Of a stretch of 9,367 bases of DNA, positions 1 through 6,114 are shown piece after piece. Position numbers and translations under genes: made by a program. Source of the DNA: an uncultured Slackia sp. (GTDB lineage: Bacteria > Actinomycetota > Coriobacteriia > Coriobacteriales > Eggerthellaceae); NCBI GenBank assembly GCA_900553655.1, contig USEQ01000026.1, positions 1 through 9,367 of the forward strand, written 5' to 3'. The first letter of the stretch is position 1; the number at the start of each line of letters is the position of its first letter. The notes under the pieces are model-generated. The model saw only the letters and a program-made list of their open reading frames with translations, made no database searches and had not been told where the DNA came from.

Positions 1-1073
1 GTCAGGTAATGTCCGTCGGAAACCTTGGTCAGCGTCTCATTGTTGCTGTGCACGTATTCATCGTCGTAATCGCCGATAATCTCCTCGAAAATATCGCCCA
101 TGGTGACGACGCCGGACGTGCCGCCATGCTCGTCAACGACAATGGCAATCTTCGTCTTCTCCTTTTTCAGCAGCTGAAGCAGCTTGACCACCGGCATGCT
201 TTCGGGAGCGGCGACGATGCGACGAATGCGAATATCCGCCATGGTCGCATGCTCATCCAGGCGATACAGGTCTTTGATGTGTACGAAGCCGACGATATCG
301 TCTTTATCCTTGCGATACACGGGGAATCGCGTGAACTTATGCTCTTCGACCACACGCAGGTTCTCTTCGAGCGAATCTTCGAGGCCCAGACACACCATAT
401 CGGGGCGCGGCGTCATGATAGCTTCGACGTCTTTATCCGCAATGTCAAAGATGTTGTCCACGAACTCATTCTGCTCAGAATCGATCAGGCCGTTTTCGGT
501 GCTTTCGTCGATCAGCAGGCGGATTTCCTCTTCGGTATAAACATCGTGCTCGTCGGCCGGATCGTGGCCCATCAGGCGCACCACGCCGTTGGTGATGCTA
601 TTGAACAGCCACATAATCGGGAATGTAAGACGATAGAACCACACCAGTGGAGCCGCCGTGAACAGGGCATACTTCTCAGTGCTGAAAATGGCCAAGGACT
701 TGGGGATGAGCTCGCCCACCACGATGTGCAATGCGGTGACCAGGCAAAAGCCGATTGCCACCGACACGGCAAAATTCACGCTGTCGGGCACGCCGAGCAA
801 TGTGAAAAGCGGGTGGAACAGGGTCGAAACGGCAGGTTCACCCAACCAGCCAAGGGCAAGCGAAGCGAGCGTGATGCCCAACTGGCACGCCGACAGATAG
901 GCGTTGACGTTGTTGGCGATCAATTGAGCGTATTTCGAGCCGGGCCGGCCCTCTTCGACCAGCATATCCACCTGCGATTTACGCACGCGGACAAGCGAAA
1001 ACTCGGCCATGACGAAAAACGCGTTCATCAGAAGGAAAAACAGAACAAGAAGCAAACTTAGGCCAACAGGCAT
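1..1073 (-). CDS. CorC/HlyC-family CNNM-CBS membrane protein, C-terminus cut by window edge
   Basis: This is an integral membrane protein of the CNNM/CorC (hemolysin C-like) family, often linked to Mg2+/Co2+ homeostasis. About 357 residues are visible. The frame has no stop before the left edge, so the C-terminal CorC_HlyC domain is missing; family members usually have about 420-450 residues. Residues 1-185 form the CNNM region, with a first membrane segment (LSLLLVLFFLLMNAFFVMAE), the QLGITLASLALGWLGEP motif and VVGELIPKSLA. Residues ~205-335 form a CBS pair, with IMTPRPDM, FTRFPVYRKDKDDIVGFVHI and IAIVVDEHGGTSGVVTMGDI, which are hallmarks of the family. The ATG start is chosen because AAGGAGAG (1084-1091) lies 10 nt upstream and the first membrane helix begins at once. 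The substrate cannot be told from sequence. Confidence 0.93.
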   Translation of the reverse strand, partial: MPVGLSLLLVLFFLLMNAFFVMAEFSLVRVRKSQVDMLVEEGRPGSKYAQLIANNVNAYLSACQLGITLASLALGWLGEPAVSTLFHPLFTLLGVPDSVNFAVSVAIGFCLVTALHIVVGELIPKSLAIFSTEKYALFTAAPLVWFYRLTFPIMWLFNSITNGVVRLMGHDPADEHDVYTEEEIRLLIDESTENGLIDSEQNEFVDNIFDIADKDVEAIMTPRPDMVCLGLEDSLEENLRVVEEHKFTRFPVYRKDKDDIVGFVHIKDLYRLDEHATMADIRIRRIVAAPESMPVVKLLQLLKKEKTKIAIVVDEHGGTSGVVTMGDIFEEIIGDYDDEYVHSNNETLTKVSDGHYL

Positions 1074-1145
1074 AGGTGAGACTCTCTCCTTTCAAGACGG
1101 TTACAAAGGGTCTCATCGGAAGCCGCTGCGCAGACTCCCGGAAAA

Positions 1146-1160
1146 GGCAACGTCGTTGCC
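1146..1160. promoter_or_regulatory. Perfect 7+1+7 palindrome upstream of the CorC-like gene
   Basis: Arms GGCAACG and CGTTGCC flank a single central T. The site lies about 73 bp upstream of the CorC-like start, in a 210-bp gap between it and the preceding gene on the same strand. A second, looser repeat (TTGCCCAATTGCAA) overlaps its right arm. It could be an operator or a small RNA hairpin. No convincing -35/-10 pair was found beside it, so its role is unproven. Confidence 0.3.
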
Positions 1161-1283
1161 CAATTGCAACACATCATAATACCCGATAGAGCGGCAATAC
1201 GCCCCTTCGGAGGGCTCATATGCCGATCTGTCACGAATCGGATACATTCTCTGCGCTTACAGCCGCTTTCGGGGCCGCACGAC

Positions 1284-2171
1284 TCACCGCATAAACGCCA
1301 ACGGATCGTTGGAACCCGCCTCATTTCCCGCTCGCCCCTCCGAGCCGGCATCCCCTTCTTCGTGGGCATGCCGCCGTTGGGCCTTTTCGGAAGATGCGTT
1401 TTTCATCCTGAATGAGCGGGCGTAATGCCGGCGCTCCTTTTTACCGCCCCCCAAGAACAGACCGCGCACAATGTATCCGAAACTCTTGATCGGACGCGAG
1501 ACGTACGGAGTCAGGTCAATAGGATCGTCGCCAGTCTTCCAATCAAAAAACACGCTCAGATAGCGCAGCGCAAGTACGACGGCAACACAGAGAATGGCAG
1601 CCCCCGTCGGGTCTGAGCCAAACTGAACCAGCAATACATACGTAAACGAACCGCCGAGTGCCGCTACGGCATAGAAGTTGCTCGATCGAAAAATTCCCGG
1701 CACCTCGCCAACAAAGGAATCGCGAATAGCACCGCCGCCTACGCCGACGATGGCGCCCAAGACGATAGACATGATGAAACCGCTCCCGCAGTCGAAAGCC
1801 TTGCTTGCACCCGCAACCGCATAAAGCGCGACCGAAAGGGTGTCGCACAAAAAGATTGTCGAGGGAAGGTGACGGAAAAGACCTCGGAAATAAAAGACGA
1901 ACGCGCACAGAAAAACGCAGAGCAGAAACAGGTACGGATGCGACATGAAGTACACACCTTCATCCTGCAAAAGAAAATCGCGCAATACGCCGCCGCCATA
2001 TGCCGTGAACAGGCCGCATACAACCGTGCCGACAATATCGAGCTTACGGTCGCATGCGAACATGGCACCCGTGATCACACCTACGACAACTGCAAAGTAA
2101 TCGATGAACGCAGGCACAACGCCGCCGCTGGCAACAATTCGCTCGGTAAACCATACGACCAATTCGTCCAA
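1284..2171 (-). CDS. UPF0126 / TRIC cation channel family membrane protein (YicG/YadS-like)
   Basis: This is a multi-pass membrane protein of 295 residues made of two homologous halves. Each half has the family signature GGG-x-x-RD: GGGVLRD at residues 59-65 and GGGAIRD at 145-151. Each half also has a D-x-x-G/D-x-x-S type helix start (CDRKLDIVG near 40, CDTLSVALYAVAG near 109). The family was annotated as glycine transporter/UPF0126 and later related to TRIC cation channels, so the true substrate is uncertain. The start codon is TTG: an in-frame TGA lies five codons upstream, and GAGAGG precedes it by 8 nt. Family members are typically 200-230 residues. This one adds a hydrophilic tail after about residue 240, first basic (KKERRHYARSFRMK), then acidic and Gly-rich. 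It has its own candidate promoter. The CorC-like gene lies 210 bp downstream on the same strand, so cotranscription is possible but unproven. Confidence 0.92.
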   Translation of the reverse strand: MDELVVWFTERIVASGGVVPAFIDYFAVVVGVITGAMFACDRKLDIVGTVVCGLFTAYGGGVLRDFLLQDEGVYFMSHPYLFLLCVFLCAFVFYFRGLFRHLPSTIFLCDTLSVALYAVAGASKAFDCGSGFIMSIVLGAIVGVGGGAIRDSFVGEVPGIFRSSNFYAVAALGGSFTYVLLVQFGSDPTGAAILCVAVVLALRYLSVFFDWKTGDDPIDLTPYVSRPIKSFGYIVRGLFLGGGKKERRHYARSFRMKNASSEKAQRRHAHEEGDAGSEGRAGNEAGSNDPLAFMR

Positions 2172-2230
2172 CTTTTCCGCCTCTCACAAGCATAAACGCA
2201 TCAGCGGCCCAACTTGCCAGATACGACGGC

Positions 2231-2260
2231 ATCTTAGCATGCCGAGAAACTCGAAGCCAA
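2231..2260 (-). promoter_or_regulatory. Candidate sigma-70 type promoter for the UPF0126/TRIC gene
   Basis: On the minus strand a -35 TTGGCT (2255-2260) is followed after 18 bp by a -10 TAAGAT (2231-2236). The -10 is preceded by TGC, giving an extended -10 (TGCTAAGAT). The predicted start of transcription near 2224 would give a leader of about 53 nt before the TTG start. The call rests on consensus match and position only. Confidence 0.5.
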
Positions 2261-2587
2261 CAGCAAGGCGCAGAAGCAGGACGGCACAAGGCGCAACGTT
2301 CGCGCGCACGAATCGACGGCATTGCCCGCCTATGCCCCGCCATCAATCCGATGGACGCTATGCAGAAAAACGGCCCAACGCAGGCACGTCAACCCGACTT
2401 CGGGGCTGATTTGGATTCATTTTCGTTTTCTTGACGCCAAGCCCCTAAAAATGGTCAAAAAGAACCTGTTGGGGGAAGATGCGAACGGCTCTCAAGACTG
2501 CAGGCAGATTACGACCTGGGATTATGAGGACGCACCCGCGCAACGAATGCCGCCTCCTCAAGAAACCGAAAAAAGTTGCCAATTTCA
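2261..2587. other. Gap with no recognisable gene
   Basis: This is most of the 516-bp gap between the exporter stop and the UPF0126 start. Open frames here have no recognisable domain and no convincing ribosome binding site. There is an AT-rich patch around 2415-2465, with T-runs on the minus strand (TTCTTTTTGACC, ATTTTTAGG), and a small hairpin at 2393-2404 (CCCG, loop ACTT, CGGG). A six-T run on the minus strand lies at 2569-2574. I see no further structure. Confidence 0.5.
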
Positions 2588-2634
2588 AGGCCTTCAGGGG
2601 TCGCAGCGATGGCTGCGACCCATAAGAACGGCCT
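2588..2634 (-). terminator. Strong hairpin downstream of the exporter gene, possible terminator or intergenic repeat
   Basis: A perfect 10-bp stem (GGGTCGCAGC and GCTGCGACCC, loop GATG on the plus strand, 2598-2621) is nested inside an outer AGGCC/GGCCT pair (2588-2592 and 2630-2634). It begins about 54 bp after the exporter stop on the minus strand. A run of six T follows on that strand, but about 13 nt beyond the outer stem, which is further than in a classic intrinsic terminator. It may instead be a dispersed repeat element. Confidence 0.4.
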
Positions 2635-2687
2635 CATATCGACCTCTCGTGCTTGAGCAGCAAGAAACGCGCACGCCTCGGACACTT

Positions 2688-3968
2688 CTACTCGTCGAGC
2701 GCGCGAACGCTTTTCGGAAGATAGAGCACCACGCCAATGATCGCGCAGATAACGCCGTCGACCACGAAGAATGCCGCCACGCCAATAGCCTCGGCCGCAA
2801 TACCACCCAAGGCAATGCCGACAGGAGACGCCAATCCCATGGCCGCCGTGACGAAGCCGAGCGCGCGACCCATCTTCTCTTCGGGCACATTGCGCTGCAC
2901 CAACGTGACCGTAGGACCGTTGAACCACGCGCACACCATGCCCATAAGCACGCACAGCACGGCGAACACCCAAAACATCGAAGGCGCCAACAGACCCGAT
3001 GCAGTTGCCAGCACGCCAAATGCCACACACGATGCAGCCAGCAGCAGCGCAAGGCGCTTGCCGCCGCCCCACGCCATGATGATAAGCGACCCGACGAACA
3101 GACCGCCCGCAAACGTGGCCTCGGCCACTGCCGCCATGAAGCCGTCGCCGCTAAAGTGGTCATACGTCATCAGCGGATAGAGCGAGCCCATAGGCCCGAA
3201 GCTCACCATGCCGAGCGTAATCAGCACAATCAGCAAAAACAGGCCGCGGTTGTCACGCAGGGCGTCCCAGCCCTCTTTCATCTCGGCCAGCGGATGGCGC
3301 TCCTCGCATGCAACCTTCTCTTTATGGATGGAAGGAATGCTCGCCCTGACCAGTGCGAGGCAGGCTAACACGGCACCGGCGAAATCGAGGAACATGACCG
3401 CATGAAAACCGATGCCTCCATAGAGCATGATACCGAGCGCGGGCGACACGATGCCCGCCACGCTCATGAGCATCATGTCGAGCGTATTGATGCGCAAGAG
3501 ATGCTTTTCGGGCACGAGCATAGGCATGGCCGCCATCATGGCAGGACCGTGAAACGCCTGACCAATGCTGCGCGCAATCACCATGAACATAATCGCCGCA
3601 ATGCTCACGTCGCCGAGCAGAACGAGTACGCCAAGCGCAAGCGACACCAGCCCCACCGCCATATCGGCCACAATGATGACCGCCTTGCGGTTGTATCGAT
3701 CAGCGATCACGCCGCCATAAGGCGCAAGAATGCCCTGCGGCAAATAGGCGCAAATACTCATCGCGGATAAGAGGATGGCGCTGCCCGTAGTTTCGGTGAC
3801 ATACCACACGGCCGCAAAGCTTGCCGCATAACTTGTGAACATGGAAACGGCCTGACCAGTCCAAATGAACGCGATAATTGCAAGCCAGTTTTTGGAAAGA
3901 GGGCGCCCTGAAGCGCTCAAACGCGATTCGTTAGAAGCGTCAGGAAAAGGTTGGGAAGAAAAGCTCAT
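2688..3968 (-). CDS. Major facilitator superfamily transporter, DHA3-type exporter
   Basis: This is a 426-residue secondary transporter of the inner membrane, probably a drug or small-molecule/H+ antiporter. It has about twelve hydrophobic segments. The loop 2-3 signature GGVIADRYNRK is at residues 85-95 (motif A, G-x-x-x-D-R-x-x-R-K). The stretch GQAFHGPAMMAAMPMLVP and the C-terminal VQRNVPEEKMGRALGF are typical of the DHA3 group (MefA/EntS-like). A central hydrophilic loop (HKEKVACEERHPLAEMKEGW) separates the two six-helix bundles. The frame is open 25 codons further upstream, but the ATG at 3968 is preferred: TAAGGAGA sits 7 nt before it and the extra residues are basic and unlike the family. 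It is transcribed divergently from the AAA+ gene, and its predicted promoter is overlapped by a palindrome, which suggests repressor control. The substrate cannot be assigned. Confidence 0.9.
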   Translation of the reverse strand: MSFSSQPFPDASNESRLSASGRPLSKNWLAIIAFIWTGQAVSMFTSYAASFAAVWYVTETTGSAILLSAMSICAYLPQGILAPYGGVIADRYNRKAVIIVADMAVGLVSLALGVLVLLGDVSIAAIMFMVIARSIGQAFHGPAMMAAMPMLVPEKHLLRINTLDMMLMSVAGIVSPALGIMLYGGIGFHAVMFLDFAGAVLACLALVRASIPSIHKEKVACEERHPLAEMKEGWDALRDNRGLFLLIVLITLGMVSFGPMGSLYPLMTYDHFSGDGFMAAVAEATFAGGLFVGSLIIMAWGGGKRLALLLAASCVAFGVLATASGLLAPSMFWVFAVLCVLMGMVCAWFNGPTVTLVQRNVPEEKMGRALGFVTAAMGLASPVGIALGGIAAEAIGVAAFFVVDGVICAIIGVVLYLPKSVRALDE

Positions 3969-3975
3969 GGAAGTT

Positions 3976-3981
3976 CTCCTT
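3976..3981 (-). promoter_or_regulatory. Ribosome binding site fixing the exporter start
   Basis: AAGGAG on the minus strand is 7 nt upstream of the ATG at 3968. It supports this start over the upstream in-frame ATG at 4043. Confidence 0.85.
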
Positions 3982-4158
3982 ATGTTGAAAGAATGCAGGT
4001 ATGCAGAATTACGGCTGAAGATCCGCCGATGCAAGAAACGCAAAGCATGCGACAGCCCTGCCGCAGCAAAAGCGCTATGCGCGAAAGCTATTTCTTACAT
4101 CCTGCATAAATCCCTTCAACGATGGAGACAAAAGCTCGCCCGAACGACGAGCAGCGGG

Positions 4159-4186
4159 ATTATAACACAAGTGTTACGATTGACCA
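4159..4186 (-). promoter_or_regulatory. Candidate promoter of the MFS exporter gene
   Basis: The minus strand has a perfect -10 TATAAT (4159-4164) and, 16 bp upstream, TGGTCA (4181-4186; four of six matches to TTGACA). Transcription from here would start near 4152 and give a long leader of about 184 nt before the exporter ATG. The 14-bp palindrome at 4163-4176 fills most of the spacer and touches the -10. No equally good plus-strand promoter for the AAA+ gene was found. Confidence 0.6.
4163..4176. promoter_or_regulatory. Perfect palindrome over the exporter promoter, putative operator
   Basis: TAACACAAGTGTTA has 6-bp perfect arms (TAACAC and GTGTTA) around AA. It overlaps the end of the -10 and the spacer of the predicted minus-strand promoter, the usual place for a repressor site. 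The symmetry fits a dimeric HTH regulator of TetR or MarR type, but no such regulator gene is in the window. The site is also 45 bp upstream of the AAA+ start, so it could control both genes. Confidence 0.45.
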
Positions 4187-4204
4187 GACGAAAATCCTGC
4201 ACGC

Positions 4205-4214
4205 AAGGAAGGGG
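4205..4214 (+). promoter_or_regulatory. Ribosome binding site fixing the AAA+ start
   Basis: AAGGAAGGGG lies 6 nt upstream of the ATG at 4221. The in-frame ATG at 4122 would read through the promoter/palindrome region and has no comparable site. Confidence 0.75.
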
Positions 4215-4220
4215 TTGCGC

Positions 4221-5885
4221 ATGTACGGAGGAAACGACAAGAGCCTCGCCGAAATTGCGGCCGAGGTGAAAAAGACCGTCGTCGGCCAAGACGAAGCAGT
4301 CGACTGGCTGTGCACGTTCGTCGATGCCGCATGCGCACGCTCGCGTATCATCCATGAGCAAAGCATCGACTCCCTTTCGCTTCCCAACGTCGGCTCGGCG
4401 CTGATCGTGGGGCCGACGGCTTCGGGCAAATCGCACTTGCTCAAGACATTCGCGAAAGCATCGGGCCTGCTCTTCCAGCAGATAGACGCGAACAGCATGT
4501 CAGCCGCCGGCTATATAGGCGACTCATTCGGCAAGCAGTGGGTCAGGGCATGCGCGGCACTCGACGAAAACCCCGATCGTAACATCCTCATTTTCATCGA
4601 CGAAGTTGACAAGCTCTTCGCCCAAGCGCACACCAACCGTGAAGGCACGGCCATCTACGACCTGCTCAAACCGCTTGAAGACGGAATTCTCGAAGGATCG
4701 GACGACTCCCACAACGGAACGCCCTATGCGCTCGACTGCGACCGCTGTATCTTTGTGATGGCAGGCGCGTTCACCGGTATCGAGGACATCATCGCGTCGC
4801 GTATCGGCGTTTCGCGCTCGGTCGTCGGGTTCAGTTCCGCCGCAGAAAGCGCCCCTTCCGAGAACGACCTCTCGGAAGACGGCTTGCGTGCACGCGTCTC
4901 TTTGGAAGACGTCGAGGCATGGGGCATGCCGCGAGAAATGGCGGGACGCCTTTCCACGGTGCGCTTCCTTGCAGCCCTGAACGAAGATGCGCTACGCGAG
5001 ATCGTCAGGCGCAACAAGCAAAACGAATACGCCCGCATGCTTCCTGCAGGCGCGCGCTTTTCCATCGATACCGCAGCCGAAGATGTGCTGGTGAAAAACG
5101 CCCTTGAGGCCCACTACGGAGCGCGTTCCATCAATCAGCAAATCAACGACGTATTCTTCGGCGCACTCTGGCGTGCTCTGGCAAATACACATCCCGTAGC
5201 ATCCGTCACGCTCACGGCGCGCAACGGCGAACTCGACTTCGACATCGAGCAGGGAGAGCCCAGCGAAATGCCCGAACCCGCCCTTCAGCGCTCTGAACAG
5301 GAACGCCTTTCGGCCAGCGCGGCGTACGGACTCTTGAGCAAAACGCACAACTACCTGATGTCCCACGGCGGAACCATCAACCTCGACCCCCATGCGTCCC
5401 TTGGCGAAAGCAATGTGGAATATGCCTCAGCGCTTCTGGAACGCAGCAGTTCCATCGAAATAGACAAGCACGGGCTGCGGGCTTCCAACGACTACACGCT
5501 CGCAGAGATTGTGCTGCTGAATTCGCTTCTCTCGCTTTTGCGCGACTGGTTTACCGCCAAGGACTGCACGCCAAAAGGACTCAGGACGCTTCTTTCCCTG
5601 GCCGATTGCACATGCAAGGTAAAAAGCCCGCTCGATGTGATGTTCTATCAGATAGAAAGCGGAGCAAGGTACACGCCCGACACGGACGAAAACGGCGAAG
5701 AGACGGGCAGCTGGTCGTGGCAGCCGAGCAACTTCGTCCGCATTGGCGACGGAGTGCGTCCCGCCGATACGGGAGGCCTCGAGCCAAGCCAGGACCACGC
5801 ACTTGGCTACTACACGGAATTCAAAGGGTTTCCTTTGCAGGCGCAGCAAAAAGCTGTGAACAGCCTGGCATTTAGATTGCTGTAA
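4221..5885 (+). CDS. ClpX-like AAA+ ATPase without zinc domain, with unknown C-terminal extension
   Basis: This is a 554-residue soluble AAA+ protein. The core at residues 1-330 aligns by eye with ClpX: VVGQDEAV (20-27), Walker A GPTASGKS (64-71), pore loop GYIG (97-100), Walker B ILIFIDEVD (122-130, catalytic E128), sensor-1 region IFVMAGAF (177-184), arginine finger in AGRL (R243) and sensor-2 GAR (R302). At 202-204 it has VGF, where ClpX has the IGF tripeptide that docks ClpP, so coupling to a peptidase is possible. The ClpX N-terminal Cys4 zinc domain is absent, and so is a recognisable RKH loop. Residues ~340-554 match nothing I know. They are mixed helical (AEIVLLNSLLSLLRDWF, 428-444), contain a CTC pair (463-465), and end in a Trp/Tyr-rich part with an acidic loop (DTDENGEE). 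It stands alone, divergent from the exporter. The likely role is ATP-driven unfolding or remodelling of unknown targets. It is probably a paralogue, not the housekeeping clpX. Confidence 0.85.
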   Translation: MYGGNDKSLAEIAAEVKKTVVGQDEAVDWLCTFVDAACARSRIIHEQSIDSLSLPNVGSALIVGPTASGKSHLLKTFAKASGLLFQQIDANSMSAAGYIGDSFGKQWVRACAALDENPDRNILIFIDEVDKLFAQAHTNREGTAIYDLLKPLEDGILEGSDDSHNGTPYALDCDRCIFVMAGAFTGIEDIIASRIGVSRSVVGFSSAAESAPSENDLSEDGLRARVSLEDVEAWGMPREMAGRLSTVRFLAALNEDALREIVRRNKQNEYARMLPAGARFSIDTAAEDVLVKNALEAHYGARSINQQINDVFFGALWRALANTHPVASVTLTARNGELDFDIEQGEPSEMPEPALQRSEQERLSASAAYGLLSKTHNYLMSHGGTINLDPHASLGESNVEYASALLERSSSIEIDKHGLRASNDYTLAEIVLLNSLLSLLRDWFTAKDCTPKGLRTLLSLADCTCKVKSPLDVMFYQIESGARYTPDTDENGEETGSWSWQPSNFVRIGDGVRPADTGGLEPSQDHALGYYTEFKGFPLQAQQKAVNSLAFRLL

Positions 5886-5923
5886 AAAAGGGCGCAGCAA
5901 GGCCTCGTGCGTGCCCTGAGTTG

Positions 5924-5949
5924 GAAGGGTTTGAGAAGCAAATCCCTTC
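5924..5949. repeat. Bulged hairpin after the AAA+ gene
   Basis: Arms GAAGGG-TTTG and CAAA-(T)-CCCTTC form a 10-bp stem with one bulged T and loop AGAAG, 38 bp after the AAA+ stop. There is no T-run after it on the plus strand, so it is not a textbook terminator. Confidence 0.5.
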
Positions 5950-5979
5950 AGGTCACCGAAGCGCAGGCGAGGGGCGGGC

Positions 5980-6062
5980 GGGGCGGATGCAGTCGGCGTG
6001 AAGGCGAGGCGTAGCGTACTTCGGTACGTAAGACACGCCTGGAGCGCCGAATGCGCCGCCCC
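5980..6062. repeat. Long nested inverted repeat with TTCG tetraloop
   Basis: Four perfect stems nest in order: GGGGCGG/CCGCCCC (5980-5986, 6056-6062), TCGGCG/CGCCGA (5993-5998, 6045-6050), AGGCGT/ACGCCT (6007-6012, 6035-6040) and CGTAC/GTACG (6015-6019, 6024-6028), closed by the very stable loop TTCG. The 83-nt fold lies between two converging genes and could act as a two-way transcription barrier, an RNA 3' end stabiliser or a dispersed repeat unit. Confidence 0.7.
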
Positions 6063-6086
6063 GTCCGTCCGCAGCCGGACGACTCC

Positions 6087-6114
6087 GTTGCGTCGGCCGA
6101 CAGGCCGACGCAAC
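6087..6114. terminator. Perfect 12-bp hairpin touching the tsaD stop codon
   Basis: GTTGCGTCGGCC and GGCCGACGCAAC form a perfect 12-bp stem with loop GACA on the plus strand. Its right end shares one base with the stop codon of the minus-strand fusion gene (TAG, 6114-6116), so it is the very first structure in that gene's 3' end. No T-tract follows, so termination would be atypical. Protection of the mRNA 3' end is an alternative. Confidence 0.55.

Noticed and set aside
9..1061. Plus-strand open frame of 350 codons
   Set aside because: It lies antisense to the CorC-like gene, whose CNNM and CBS motifs are unmistakable on the minus strand. The plus-strand product has no recognisable motif and is rich in His, Arg and Gln, as expected of a shadow frame.
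1058..1369. Minus-strand open frame of 103 codons between the first two genes
   Set aside because: It overlaps the end of the UPF0126 gene and the start of the CorC-like gene, and its Cys/Arg-rich product has no domain or good ribosome site.
2509..3072. Minus-strand open frame of 187 codons at the end of the exporter
   Set aside because: Most of it is the exporter gene read in another frame. The last 42 codons lie in the gap but have no ribosome site or known motif and cover the strong hairpin.
2322..3368. Plus-strand open frame of 348 codons
   Set aside because: It is antisense to the MFS exporter with a His/Arg/Gln-rich product, no ribosome site and no domain.
3969..4043. Upstream ATG giving the exporter 25 more residues
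   Set aside because: The added residues are basic and not membrane-like, and the ATG at 3968 has TAAGGAGA at ideal spacing.
4122..4220. Upstream ATG giving the AAA+ protein 33 more residues
   Set aside because: The extension reads through the divergent promoter and palindrome, whereas the ATG at 4221 has a strong ribosome binding site and starts close to the conserved VVGQ motif.
5427..6113. Minus-strand open frame of 228 codons
   Set aside because: It overlaps the end of the AAA+ gene in antisense and reads through the hairpin region. The product is basic and repetitive with no domain.
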